Source: Acheta domesticus (lineage: Eukaryota > Arthropoda > Insecta > Orthoptera > Gryllidae). Taken from it: a stretch of 64,000 nucleotides of DNA. The notes below the pieces were generated by a model. It worked only from the letters and a program-made list of their open reading frames with translations. It made no database searches and had not been told where the DNA came from. This document shows positions 1 through 11,784 of this stretch, piece after piece (within the stretch, counting starts at the first letter, position 1; each line of letters begins with the position of its first letter). The position numbers and the translations under genes are program-made. The stretch lies in assembly GCA_031308135.1 (NCBI GenBank), contig JAHLJT010000631.1, positions 214,372,565 to 214,436,564 on the forward strand, written 5' to 3'.

Positions 1-216
1 TTTTTAATGTAGCATGAACCTTATACGTATTTCTTTTTATTCTATTTCGTTCTGCAAAAATTCTATGGGCATTCTTAATGCATTTTTTGCAGAAATTATT
101 AAAGGAATTTACGAAGTTTAAGCACGATAACTGACTACAGAATTAGATTTTCCAATCATTCACTCAAAATTTCTCAATGCCATTTAATTACATGGAATGG
201 ATACATAATACCATGT

Positions 217-873
217 AAATCAATATTAGATGTAGGCTCCCCCTCTGCCTGCCTCTTTTCCGCCACCCGCCTGGGTTTTTCCCGCAATGGCCATTTCCTA
301 GAAAAAAACCCGCGTTCTCCCCTACCTCCATTGAAGGTTTCCTTTAAATAGCGTACGATGCCTTCGCCCTTCGCTGTCTTGTCTGGACTGAGGCCCACAG
401 CCGCCTTTAAGAGGTATGTCAGTTTGCTCACCTAAATTTATTAGTTCATTTATTTATTTAGTTACATATTTATTCATTTTCTATTTTCACCTCTCTTCAA
501 AATGTACATTTGTTATTCAAAATTATGTTTCCATCTACACATTTTATATTATACTTTTCCAGTTTTATTTCACTCCAGTTTGCTTCATAATATTATTTGT
601 AATAGATTCCATTTATTTTATTTAATTTTCATTTGTCATTTTTTAAAAAATTTATATGTCCATTTCACATTTTACATTTCTTTAAAATCCAATTCTTGAC
701 AATATTCTGTAAAAAGTTTTTAATTCTTTAAAATTTTTAAATTTTTTTGTAATTTAGATATATTATTATTATTATTATTATTTTGTAGCACTGAAGATGG
801 CCGCAATGCGGCCGAAAAAGCTTTATGCCAAAATAAACAGTTACGATGGGGAGCCTACATCTAATATTGATTT
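217..873. repeat. Inverted transposon fragments sharing a 26-bp perfect inverted repeat
   Basis: Bases 217-242 and 848-873 are exact reverse complements over 26 bp. On either strand the shared text reads into the peptide GEPTSNID, in the minus-strand frame at 174-431 and in a plus-strand frame near 846-960. The flanks outside the repeat differ. This looks like two oppositely oriented pieces of one retroelement; the family is not identified. Between them lies AT-rich DNA with an ATT run at 762-782. Confidence 0.4.
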
Positions 874-959
874 CGATGATAGCATCGTAAACGCCACACC
901 ATTTCCTACTATAATACCATGTATCGAACATCATAGCGTGATTGGCTTCTGGCTTTGAC

Positions 960-1250
960 TAAGACGAATTATTAATGAAAGTATGTTTTGAGAGAGTGTT
1001 ATTTTATAGTAGATAGCCGTATATTTTAATTATTGTATCTTGAAGAATGTGAAATAATTTTATGAATAATTTATTTATTAGTTCATTTGAAACTAGACAT
1101 GAATCTCAAAGAGTAAAACGATCCTCACTTCCAAATAACTTGACTATTTAACTCCATTGATTCTTCTCTGTAATTTTATTGCAAAATAATGTAATAAATG
1201 TTGTTGTTAAATGCATAGGTAATACTTCGCCTTTATAAAGTGTAGGGAGT
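960..1250. other. AT-rich DNA, nothing recognised
   Basis: No repeat, RNA gene or coding signal seen. Confidence 0.3.
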
Positions 1251-1775
1251 TAGTATGTGTATATCTTGTTCCCGGCCACGTCAACTACCGACATCGTTAA
1301 ACCCATAAGTGACCGTATACTGCCAACAGCGGAAAGTGGCGGAATTCCTCTCCTCTGGAAAGTTAAATCCGCTGTCGTCCTACACGTTGGCTTGCGAGGT
1401 TATTCCCCTCTCTGTATCGCCCCCCAGTAGGACACCGTCCCAGCCAGGACAAGTTATAGGCTCTTGGTAGGTCATTCGACATTTGTGGCAGAGTAGTGGG
1501 ACAGGAGAGGACAAGGATGAGGGAGGAAATATCGCGCGCGCTCCTTGATCAATTTGTTAGGGCACTCGTCAAGTATTGACTGGAGACACACAGAAAAATA
1601 GCCTATCAGAGGAAGTGGTCCCTAACGATCTCTTCTAGTCAGCGTTGAAATTCGACTTTAGGAATGCAGCAGCTACTGTCGAAAATCCGCCACCGTTGAG
1701 ATCCAAACTCGAAGGCCTCCAGGTCAACGCTCCTACATCGCAGCAGGCCGGACCGTAGCAGCCCGATTTTAAAGT
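1250..1775 (-). mobile_element. tRNA-derived SINE, copy a (reverse orientation)
   Basis: Read on the minus strand this matches the SINE copies at 43.2 and 53.4 kb. It has a degenerate box-B region (CTTCGAG near 1715), the marker GGCGGATTTTCGAC (1680-1693), and a 3' part with the gtgcccc, gtgggag and caagccgacgta landmarks in altered form. The 3' end, near GTTGACGTGGCCGGGAAC, falls at about 1268. It is strongly diverged and so old. Confidence 0.55.
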
Positions 1776-2035
1776 GTAAATGTAACGATCGTATGTGTTA
1801 ATGTAAACACCGTCTCCTATATTGAAGAACCCATTTCTGTTACTATCATTTCAAGAAGCATTCAAGAAATCACTTCAAAACTATTTGGCTAGGTATTCTG
1901 CCTATCACAGAATGGTGATAGCATTTCCTGGTTGTCCCAGTCACAAATTGGCATCTGAAATGCTACACCGAGCGTGGCACTCAGTAATGTTCCGCGTGCG
2001 CGCAAAGGAGCGCGCCGAGAGGCAATGTCTCTGAC
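1776..2035. other. Spacer before the G-rich repeat
   Basis: Ordinary sequence. I see nothing I can name. Confidence 0.25.
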
Positions 2036-2935
2036 AGGCGGCGGAGCGGGGCGGAGCGGGGCGGAGCGGGGCAGAGCGGGGCAGAGCGCAGAGGGGCGGA
2101 GCGGAGCACTGAGGGGCATGTGAGGCCGAGCGGGGAGACAGAGTGAAGCGGACCGGAGGGGTTTGGGGTGCAGCGGGTCGAAAAGAGGCAGGGTTGGCAA
2201 GAGAGAGACGGGCAAGGGAAAAGGAGGGTCGGGGAAGGGGGGGTTGGGCGGGGAGGGGGCGGGGGGGAGGGGCGGTACACTGCTGGGCATGCGAGTCCGA
2301 GCGGCGAGAAACGGGGTGAAGCGGAACGGAGAGGTATGGAGCGATTCGGACCGAAAAGGGGAGGGGCAGGAGAAGGAAGGGCCGGGGAAGGGACAGGGAT
2401 GAGTTTGGAGCGGCGGTGCACTGCGGGGCATGTGAGGTCAAGCGGGTAGAGACCGGATAAAGCGGAGCGGAGAAGGAAAACATGAGGCGGAATGAGAAGG
2501 GGCGGGGCAGGAGAAGGGAAGGACGGGGAAGGGTGTGGTGGGAGAGCGGCGGGGAGGGGCGGGGCGGATCTCTGCGGGGTGTCTGAGGTAGAGCGAGGAG
2601 AGACCGGGTGAAGCGAAGCGGAGAGGAATGGGGTGAAGCGGACCGGGAAGTGAAGGAGTAGGGAGAGGCGGACCGGAAGGGGCGGGGCGGAACGGGGCTG
2701 AGAAGGGACGGGGAGTAGCATTGCGGGACATGTGAAGTGAGCGGGACGTGAGGAGCGGGGAGAAAGGGTGAAAGCTGAGAGGAGTGGGACGGAGGGAGGC
2801 GGAGCGGACAGAGGCCCGGGCAGACCGGGAAGGGGCGAGGCGGAAGCAGAGCGGAAAAGGGCGGGGCGGGGAAGGGAGAAGCAGGGCAGAGAGAGGAGGG
2901 GCTGTAAGTCGCGAGAAGGCCCGTGGCGGAGACGC
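2036..2935. repeat. G-rich degenerate tandem repeat, unit about 150 bp
   Basis: The plus strand is almost entirely G, A and C with very little T. A landmark of the form CTGNGGGGCATGTGAGG followed by an AGCGGG..GAGA..GGGTGAAGCGG tract recurs at about 2109, 2280, 2421, 2573 and 2722, giving spacings of 140-170 bp. Between landmarks are runs built from GGGGC and GGGAA. Guanine runs suggest possible G-quadruplexes. The long Pro/Ser/Arg-rich open frames on the minus strand come from the lack of A/T and show no domain. Confidence 0.7.
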
Positions 2936-3147
2936 GAGACACACGAAGCGCGCCTCCTAAGCAGCTCAGCGCTTCTATGTTTAATGGCGCGCCGCCTCTT
3001 CGTGTGTTCGGGAGGCGCCTCACACTTAATAAGACTTGCCCTTTACCGCCCGCTGAGCGTGCTAACCGATACGCACGACGCCACGCGCGACGTACCTCCG
3101 CCCCCGCCGCCCCCAGCCCCGCAGCACGGACTGTCACCCGTCTTTTC

Positions 3148-4400
3148 CCGGCAATCCTCGTTGCCTGGCAATCCTCGTTGCCTGGCAATCCTCGTTGCCT
3201 GGCAATCCTCGTGGCCTGGCAATCCTCGTGGCCTGGCAATCCTCGTGGCCTGGCAATCCTCGTGGCCTGGCAATCCTCGTGGCCTGGCAATCCTCGTGGC
3301 CTGGCAATCCTCGTGGCCTGGCAATCCTCGTGGCCTGGCAATCCTCGTGGCCTGGCAATCCTCGTGGCCTGGCAATCCTCGTGGCCTGGCAATCCTCGTG
3401 GCCTGGCAATCCTCGTGGCCTGGCAATCCTCGTGGCCTGGCAATCCTCGTGGCCTGGCAATCCTCGTGGCCTGGCAATCCTCGTGGCCTGGCAATCCTCG
3501 TGGCCTGGCAATCCTCGTGGCCTGGCAATCCTCGTGGCCTGGCAATCCTCGTGGCCTGGCAATCCTCGTGGCCTGGCAATCCTCGTGGCCTGGCAATCCT
3601 CGTGGCCTGGCAATCCTCGTGGCCTGGCAATCCTCGTGGCCTGGCAATCCTCGTGGCCTGGCAATCCTCGTGGCCTGGCAATCCTCGTGGCCTGGCAATC
3701 CTCGTGGCCTGGCAATCCTCGTGGCCTGGCAATCCTCGTGGCCTGGCAATCCTCGTGGCCTGGCAATCCTCGTGGCCTGGCAATCCTCGTGGCCTGGCAA
3801 TCCTCGTGGCCTGGCAATCCTCGTGGCCTGGCAATCCTCGTGGCCTGGCAATCCTCGTGGCCTGGCAATCCTCGTGGCCTGGCAATCCTCGTGGCCTGGC
3901 AATCCTCGTGGCCTGGCAATCCTCGTGGCCTGGCAATCCTCGTGGCCTGGCAATCCTCGTGGCCTGGCAATCCTCGTGGCCTGGCAATCCTCGTGGCCTG
4001 GCAATCCTCGTGGCCTGGCAATCCTCGTGGCCTGGCAATCCTCGTGGCCTGGCAATCCTCGTGGCCTGGCAATCCTCGTGGCCTGGCAATCCTCGTGGCC
4101 TGGCAATCCTCGTTGCCTGGCAATCCTCGTTGCCTGGCAATCCTCGTTGCCTGGCAATCCTCGTTGCCTGGCAATCCTCGTTGCCTGGCAATCCTCGTTG
4201 CCTGGCAATCCTCGTTGCCTGGCAATCCTCGTTGCCTGGCAATCCTCGTTGCCTGGCAATCCTCGTTGCCTGGCAATCCTCGTTGCCTGGCAATCCTCGT
4301 TGCCTGGCAATCCTCGTTGCCTGGCAATCCTCGTTGCCTGGCAATCCTCGTTGCCTGGCAATCCTCGTTGCCTGGCAATCCTCGTTGCCTGGCAATCCTC
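3148..4400. repeat. 17-bp minisatellite, about 73 units
   Basis: The tandem unit is GCCTGGCAATCCTCGTK (17 bp), where K is G or T. Units are nearly identical and fall in blocks: about 3 T-type units (to ~3196), about 53 G-type units (to ~4096), then about 17 T-type units to the end. Because 17 is not a multiple of 3, every frame cycles through the same 17-residue peptide, and as the unit has no stop in any phase all six frames are open for about 400 codons or more. These frames are not evidence of a gene. Confidence 0.97.
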
Positions 4401-4799
4401 TGTCGGGGCTAGGCGCCTGCCAGCTGACACGTCTCGCAAAGATTCCACAGCCCTTTACACGGATGGTGATAACTCGTTTATTATACAGGATGTTGATTTT
4501 TGGTCTGCATCCTTCATTAAGCTAGCAGATAACATTATTTTGAGACGAAAATTTCTTTTCTACTATTTTGAAATATCATTCGCTATTGATAAAAACAGGG
4601 GAGTAGCGTTAATTGGGACATGAATCGAGACCAGTCCTGTGCATCCTCGCCGCCCAATTCGGTTCACCTCAGATTATGATGCACGCGCAAGCGTGTTTTA
4701 TCATCGCGTTCATACGGTAGTACGCTTGGACGGCGTTATAACATTCTCCGGCTTTTCGTAGTATTTGTCATTACAGTTTCCTGCAGTGTCATGTAAAGC
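4401..4799. other. Spacer after minisatellite
   Basis: Mixed sequence with no named feature. The end of the array is abrupt (CTCTGTCGGGGC). Confidence 0.25.
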
Positions 4800-5063
4800 A
4801 TGGAAGAAAATAGCGGTATCACTTTCCGGGAGTATGGTGGCATGCTGCCACTGCTCGATGAATGCCTTGATCACTCCAACGAAGCTAGCTATGTTTATCG
4901 GCAACAATTCCCCGATCGTCGCGTGCAATACGCAGCTCTTTCAACAAAATTGTGGAGACGGGAAGCGTTGCACGTTCATCTGCTGATGCAGGCCGCCCGC
5001 ACGACTTCCTCGGTGAACAGGGCGTGCTTTTGGACGATGCAACCGCTGGAACACGGCAAGTGA
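4800..5063 (+). pseudogene. DUF4817-like transposon protein fragment
   Basis: The frame starts at a Met and reads ITFREYGGMLPLL, then EASYVYRQQFPDRR, resembling the DUF4817 domain found at the N-terminus of many insect transposon-encoded proteins (EY..ML, A..Y...FP.RR). In intact family members this helical region precedes a DDE-type transposase. Here the similarity fades after about residue 55, and the frame ends at 5063 with no catalytic part downstream. It is probably a truncated relic. The assignment is from memory of the motif. Confidence 0.45.
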
Positions 5064-7080
5064 GGCGATGTACAAGGGTGCATCGTCAGCGCAAATGGAA
5101 TGTTCTAAAAGATAAAGATATAAACCAGAACTATATTGTTGTTTATGGGATTTGGTCCGAAAATTAAACAATTATATCAGTTTGCCGACGTTTTGGAGTT
5201 TTATTTCTCCATCTTCAGGGCTATATTACATCAACTACACGGTGTACATAATACATTATCGGTTTTACAAGGTATCGCACGACATTAAACATGGTATTAA
5301 AGGGTATCACACAATAAATATGATCAAATACAATGGAATAAACAAAAAACAAAAGGAACATACCTTACTGACATGAATATTTAAAATACGTTATAACCCA
5401 CGTGATCACATATGCAACATGAGATTGCATGATAACCCACTCACACAGATGTCATGATCTCAACAGAAATAGTGTTACAATAGTACAAAGCAAGGCTGCC
5501 CCCGTCAAGGAAATTACTTCCGGTAAATCATAAATAAAAAAATTGCAAGCAATTGTAAGCAGCTTCCTATTTTTTTTAGAACTTGTGGACCTTGCCACAA
5601 ATGTGTAACTGTTACATGCTTGATGAAGCACCAGCACTTTTTTTCCCGCACCGTACGCAACCATACGCAAGTGAAGAATACCGACAGACATGGATAGGTC
5701 GAAGCGAGCCGGTGGCATGGCCCCCGCACTAGTTCTCAATCCTTTAGATTTTTCCTGATGACACCAGAAAATAACTATTTACGCCACTCCAGTGGAAGCA
5801 GCAGATGCGTTTCGGACGAAAACTCTGCGCGAATCGGACATCGTTCGAGGTGGCCCAGTCACGTTGTTGCGACTGAATGGATTTCTCTTGCGACGCGCCT
5901 GGAGGTGCCTAGTTTGTGCGGGTGGTCATTCCGAACACCTGCTGTAAACACTAATACAATAACATTTCTACTCTGTTGAAACAAAATTTGTGTTTTAATA
6001 TATAAAAGTCATTAAGCTTCTTTAAAAGTACAAATAAAAGGCTAATAATTTCATTAATCGTTACCTGGATTTTATTTCGTTCATCACCAACCAGATTAAA
6101 CGTTTATTACTGCTTGCTTCCCAAATGCACCAAGGCTTTTTTTTATTTGCAGTGTACGTTTCAATTTATGTTCTGAAATTAGTCTTCAACATTCTTAAAT
6201 TCATTAATAATCAGATATTTATCAAATTTCAGAACAAAAATCTAAACGTAAATTAAGAAGTTCAAAAGGCCTTGGACCAATGAAGGCATACGCCACTCTG
6301 AATGACACTTTCGTTAACCTGATGTTCTTGGGCAATTAGTATGTTATTTCCTGAGCGTTGTATCAAGGTGAAATGCAAAAATTGACGCTATTCCAAGGGC
6401 AGATTATCTAAGCCGATGCATCCTTTCGTTTAATATTTTTCGAAATTCAACGTAGATTAGTGTAAGGTGTATTCATGAATGCGCATTGATTATCTGTACG
6501 AGAATACCCATATATCAGGAGGATTTCTTTTTTTAGAAAAAAATGGAAGAGCAATTTTCTTTTTATGATAGCTTTATCTAATAGCTCTTTTAAGGAAATG
6601 GACCAATAAATTGACAGTTGTATACAGAAAATCATGTAAATATGGAAATATATAAATCACAAATATCGCTCGATTATACCGACATAAATACTTCATCAAT
6701 ATACTTCAGTATTTAGATAATAAATTAACTATATGTTTAATAAAATGTACATTCGTATAAGAAGAAAAAGTATTTATCTATTGTTCTAAATTTGATTATA
6801 TTATTCAACAATACATATTTTTCGAGTGGAAAACTGTATTTTGTCGTCCGGGATTGTTTATCGTTAGAGAAGGTAGCGATTAAACGTGATAGTTGAATGA
6901 TGCGAATGTTAGAATCCCATCCTGGGTATAAATAATTGTCTTCGTGTTCTTTTATCTGTTCTGTAGCAGTGGACTTTGCAATTAGCAGATTTCGTCGTCG
7001 AGGACTTTGCAAATGTGTTGGTTTGTATATATGTTTTGAATACTTCCGCAACTGGCTCAAAAATAGGCCAAAGGGAAACA
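5064..7080. other. AT-rich DNA with no recognised gene
   Basis: I see only a stem-forming motif at 5187-5218 (see findings) and a GC-richer stretch around 5640-5940. Short open frames here show no known domain. Confidence 0.3.
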
Positions 7081-7086
7081 TCTATA

Positions 7087-7110
7087 CCAGGGGTTTTCAA
7101 ACTCCGCGGC
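7087..7110 (+). mobile_element. Possible hAT-like terminus
   Basis: CAGGGGTTTTCAAACTCCGC resembles the CAGGGG...AAC ends common to hAT elements. A second such end lies near 9912-9932 in the opposite sense, but the flanks do not form a target duplication, so I do not pair them. Confidence 0.25.
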
Positions 7111-7496
7111 TGCCAGAGGCGTCGCATCCATATGGTAGGGGCGTCGCGGTAATTTATTAAAAATGATCATCAGATTTATTTTCCTTTAATTCTTGTGTCA
7201 TTTCTATATTTTGTACTATCATACTATGTTATTTGTTATGTGTGATTTATTTTGCTAATTAATTGCGGATTTATTGTACCTGACAAGTCCTTTACCAATA
7301 TCCTACTTTATCATTTACTCGTTCGTGTTGAATATTTAATAACCTCATAATGAACATAATGAAATGAACAGAACTGTTTCGCTTTGTATTGTTTTGATGA
7401 TTCTGATGATTTACTTCAGTGATTTTACACATATCAACCTGCTGTAACCCTGCCAAAGCAGGGGGCGTTTGCCCTTTATGAAATGTTGTAAGCTAA

Positions 7497-7563
7497 TAAT
7501 AATCATAACAACAACAATAATAATAATAATAATAATAACAACAACAACAACAACAACAATAAA
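7497..7563. repeat. AAT/AAC microsatellite
   Basis: Imperfect run of AAT and AAC triplets on the plus strand. Confidence 0.9.
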
Positions 7564-8079
7564 AACCCTTACATTTGGAACTTTTGTTACCAGGGAATCA
7601 GCGGGATGTTTCGTACTGGTCAAGGGAGCCAAGGACGAAAAACGTTTGAACACTTCTGGTACTTACATTTTGAAGAACACTAGTGAAAAACACAGTTTTA
7701 AATGTACTAAAGTATTTTTGCAAATGATTCACTCGAGCGATACATTGCTATGTCTATTTATGTAAAGGAACAATTGATGCAAACAATTGTCAACTCGGTC
7801 CATTTATTTACTTTCCTTAAATAAAAGCAAATTGTGAATGCATATGATGCCGTGGTTCGAGAATCGAAATGTGGAAAATAGCGGTACAAATATAAGAAGA
7901 AGCACATACATTTTAATAATGTTGTAAGCGTGTTTCAGCCGAATAATTGAAAGTCACATTTACGGACGAGTGAATTGGGAATGCGAAGGATGTCGTTTTG
8001 GCGAATCATAATTCTGAAGATACTGAAATAAACGGCGCGCGCAGGGTGGCAACTGCCTTCCGAATCGGTTAGGAACTGT

Positions 8080-9440
8080 CTTAATCTAGTTGTCCCCGTT
8101 TAAGCGAGTACAGCTAGCTGGCGGACAGCCGGTAGGACAACAACCGGCGTGGAATAAAACACCTGGGTACAGCGCGAATGACCGACCGTAGGACAGCAGA
8201 CAGCCCTCACTAAATTGCCTGGTCCGCTCCTGGTTTTGAAACACGACAGTAGAGTGTAAATACCGCTGCTGACGTGGAAACGCGCAGCGTAGAGCAATGC
8301 ACAAGACTGTCGTGTGTGGTTGTGTACTTTTAATTAGTGGCTCGCGGTTTTCATTTCTTTGTGTGGTTTCCAAGCATTATCAATAAGGGATTAGTTTAAT
8401 TACAATATTATTTTTTCTCACTTGTTGTATTTCTATTTTTATTAACAGAATAACTTTTGTAGCAAATCATCAAGTGATAGGAGAGAGACATTTTTCGACT
8501 TCTGAATTGGTATGAAGAAAACGTTTAGAGGATGTAGCCCCTCCGCACTAGAAAAATGCAGCATTGAGGTGTTATAATGCACAAAGAAAACATTTTAAAT
8601 ATCTTTTATATGGATTGCGATTGAATGAAAGAAATAATCATGGCAGTAAGTTGAGGTTATGTCAACATGCAACTGCGCTGGCTCTCGGTGATAAACAAGT
8701 GAATATGTGTAATGAATAATTTTTACACTCCAAATAAATATTAAACGCATATTTTTACTTAGTCTATCATAATTGCTTTTAGCACCGTTTACACGAGAAC
8801 AACCAGTTGGCGGACAGTCGTCAGAATAGCGACTGGCGTCGTTAAATACCTCGGGACAGCACAGAAGACCGTCAGACAGCAGAGTGCCCAGTCTCATTTC
8901 CCGGATGCTCTTTACCGTTTGAAGTAGACATTAGATCTCGAGGACAGTCAATTGTCGCTGTGGAAACGCGCAACGCATTGCGAAAGACAATTGTGTAATT
9001 TATCGTGTATTTGAAATGAGTGGTACTGCGTTTGAATTTCAATCTTTATTTGCTTCCCAAATATTATGGAAAACGTGATAAAGTAAAGTATTTTTACTCG
9101 CACTTCTTATAGTTCTATAATTATTATCAGAATCGATTTGCAGCAAATGTCAAAGTCGTAGGAGATATGTATTATTTCCCTGTACTGGCTTGGTATAAAG
9201 AAAACGAATGTTTTGGGGAGTGTAGCCCTTTCACAATTCATTGCGTATATTTTAAGTATCCCTAAGGTGTATTGTGAACGAAAACCAAGTTAATAAGGTG
9301 AATTTATGTCCATATGAAATAGTACGCTGGCTTTCTATGTAAAACACCTAAATCTACATACTAAAAAATTGTTTTCTCTTGACAAAAAACATTAACTGCA
9401 CATTTTTCTTGATATATCATAACTGTGTAATCGTACACGC
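8080..9440. repeat. Old tandem duplication, unit about 0.65-0.69 kb
   Basis: Two diverged copies lie head to tail. Anchors pair at 8115/8804 (TGGCGGACAG), 8274/8960 (GTGGAAACGCGC), 8511/9194 (TATRAAGAAAACG) and about 8750/9400 (TTTTTACTTAGTCTATCAT versus TTTTTCTTGATATATCAT). The offset falls from about 690 to 650 bp, so small indels have accumulated. Neither copy encodes a recognised protein. Confidence 0.75.
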
Positions 9441-10030
9441 TGAGTAATTAACAATGTCGCATCATCGCGCGCGGCGCAATTTTCTTTCCCGTCGCGGACA
9501 GAGCCGAAAGAGCGCACAGTCGCCGAGGGCCACTGGCCTGTCCTCGCGCGTCCATTTCTTTGAAGGCGAGGAAGAATACTGCGGCCTTCTTGCCGAGCGA
9601 GGAACTCACAGTTTATAATTCCACAAAATGTTTATATTCATGTCAATGATATCAAATTTCCAAAGAGGAGTACATTTGTAATTTATTATTACATAATTTC
9701 GTAGGCTCTTCATAATTTATTATTATGTGTAAACATACGAAAAACAAATATTATATATCATAAAAATATAATTGTCAATATCAAGAATAATTTTCGTAAT
9801 CAATGGCATCTTGAGTATACCGGCCATTCGCCGATGTACACTCGTCTCTCGACCACCAAACTAATTCTTAATTCATTATTGACCCCTTTTAAAATATCAG
9901 CGACCCAATCGACCAGGTTGGGATCCCCTGTACTAAAGGATTGGGTAAAAACTAAATTCTATCAGAAGTAATTTCATCAACATTTAACGTCAATTTTCCA
10001 TTAGGGCATTGTTTGCTTACAGCAAGGTTA
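9441..10030. other. Non-coding stretch with a possible hAT-like end near 9912-9932
   Basis: A GC-rich patch lies at 9460-9600. Nothing else can be named except the AACCTG/CAGGGG-type end (reverse sense) at 9912-9932. Confidence 0.25.
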
Positions 10031-10035
10031 ACCGG

Positions 10036-10115
10036 GTCGTCGACAAGTAGGTGGTTAGCGCTGAGAATTTGTATTCTGAAGGCCACTGTTCGATTCCGTC
10101 ATTACCAAGCCCACT
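10036..10115 (+). mobile_element. tRNA-like SINE head or tRNA relic
   Basis: TGGTTAGCGCTGAG resembles a Pol III A box and, about 50 bp on, TGTTCGATTCC matches a B box. No acceptor-stem pairing is seen. It is probably a SINE fragment unrelated to the 500-bp family described here. Confidence 0.35.
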
Positions 10116-11019
10116 TTATCCCCCAACAATTGTAATCCTGACCCAGAACGCCACTGACTTGATGCGTCCATTATGCGCTGCTGTTGCTAGAAAATGTATA
10201 TAGGAATGTAATTACGATCATCAAAATTATTATATCTCGGAAACAGGAAAACGTATTTGGAAGCGTATTCACACTCTTTTAAAGTTATTTTAAAATTTCA
10301 GTGTTTATATCATCAGTGAAGACAAGAAAATAATTGATTATCGAAGAACCCTCAGGAATAATAAGTGGTTGGGGCTTCTGCATTTTCTGAATACAAATGA
10401 GTTTGAATCTGTAAATGCGCATTTTCAAATCATTCTTTATCATTAATGAGAGCTATGTTTTGAGGATCAATCCTTACGTGTTTTTGTTACAAATAAAAAC
10501 TATTAGTCAATGTAATAATGTCTCAGGATAAACCAATAACAGAAGAAATCTTCGAGAATCCGTGGTTTGTGTTCAACAGAAACGTTGATCACAACTGTGG
10601 CACAATAAACAATTCTTTTTTCTAGAAACAACGTAAAACATTTATGATTCAATAGCTTTTACAACGGAAATTGACTTTTATATGACAAATAAGCGCATAG
10701 AAGATATTAAACTAGTAGAAGTGTCTCGTATTATACTATGAGATTGAAAATAATACACCTTGGTTGGCGGGTTGTAGAGAACCTGGCTATTTGTTTGTAC
10801 ATAATTGGAATGAGACCCGCAACTTTAATCTTTATTTTACCCTTTTATTATAGCTTTATTGTATGCTTTAATATTACAGTTCAGAGGCGAGTCCCGTCCC
10901 GAGGACAACTAGATCGGAAGGTAGTTAATTCGGGAACTGTCAAATATTAGATTCCACATATGGGGCTGGATCTGACAATTCAACTGACTCGTCAAGATTT
11001 CTACAGAACGTCTGTTCTT
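10116..11019. other. AT-rich DNA, nothing recognised
   Basis: No supported gene, repeat or RNA. Confidence 0.3.
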
Positions 11020-11190
11020 AATTGTTGTTTGTTTGTTTATTTAAAGACGCATCGACAGCTGGGTCATTAGCGACTGAGAAAAAATCCATTATAACAGTAA
11101 TTCATACATGATTAATTGAGGTTTACATATTCAGTACAATGTACAGTAATTTACAATAATTGTTTACAGGATTGCAAAAAAGGAAAGAGT

Positions 11191-11191
11191 A

Positions 11192-11230
<39 letters not shown>
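11191..11230. repeat. TAA microsatellite
   Basis: A run of about thirteen TAA/AAT triplets on the plus strand, inside the presumed LINE 3' region. Confidence 0.9.
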
Positions 11231-11234
<4 letters not shown>

Positions 11235-11784
11235 ATGAGATATGCAAACAAAAAAACATGAGCAAAACAAAGTTAAAACACTTGATAAACTATTAGTTAC
11301 ATATGCAACATTAGTTACATACATTCTTATATCAACAAGCACTAAGAAGAAGGCAGTATGCCAAAGATATTCTACTACTGAGAAAGTGATATAGTGTGGG
11401 AAAAACCACACTTCTTTGAAGTTTTGTTCAGATGAGGAACCATTTTTGTGTTTTGCAGATTCATTTTAAAATTTCGGTTGAACAGATTTATACAGTATGA
11501 TAACGTGCACATGGAAAGAGAACAAGTGAGTATCATGTCGAACATCTTTAAGAGTTGTCAGGTGACGAACTATTTTTTGGGTCCAGTATTGTATACGAAA
11601 TGGCCCATACAATTCAGATTTGGCTGAATATTCCACTCTCCTTATAGAACTGTATAATTCTTCCTTGATACTTCTCATATTCAAGTATACATTCCAAACT
11701 TGTGTCGTGGAGATACTTCTGCCTGATGTGTGGGAAATTTGGTCAATGATTGACTATGTGGGACAGGATCCAAGCCGTATTGCA

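Noticed and set aside
3148..4400. CRISPR array
   Set aside because: The repeat is contiguous with no spacers, and the genome is animal.
1941..4623. Very long open frames (up to 835 codons) across the G-rich repeat and 17-bp minisatellite on both strands
   Set aside because: They follow from a stop-free repeat unit whose length is not a multiple of 3, and from low A/T content. All six frames are open and no domain appears.
5754..5830. Hammerhead ribozyme from CCTGATGACACCAGAAAATA and the nearby GCGTTTCGGACGAAAAC
   Set aside because: CUGAUGA and GAAA are present but only five bases lie between them, too few for stem II, and no stems I or III were found.
7087..9932. A 2.8-kb hAT element bounded by CAGGGG ends
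   Set aside because: The ends differ in sequence beyond CAGGGG and the 8 bases outside them do not match.
10036..10115. Functional tRNA gene
   Set aside because: Box A/B-like words exist, but no acceptor stem or full cloverleaf could be drawn.
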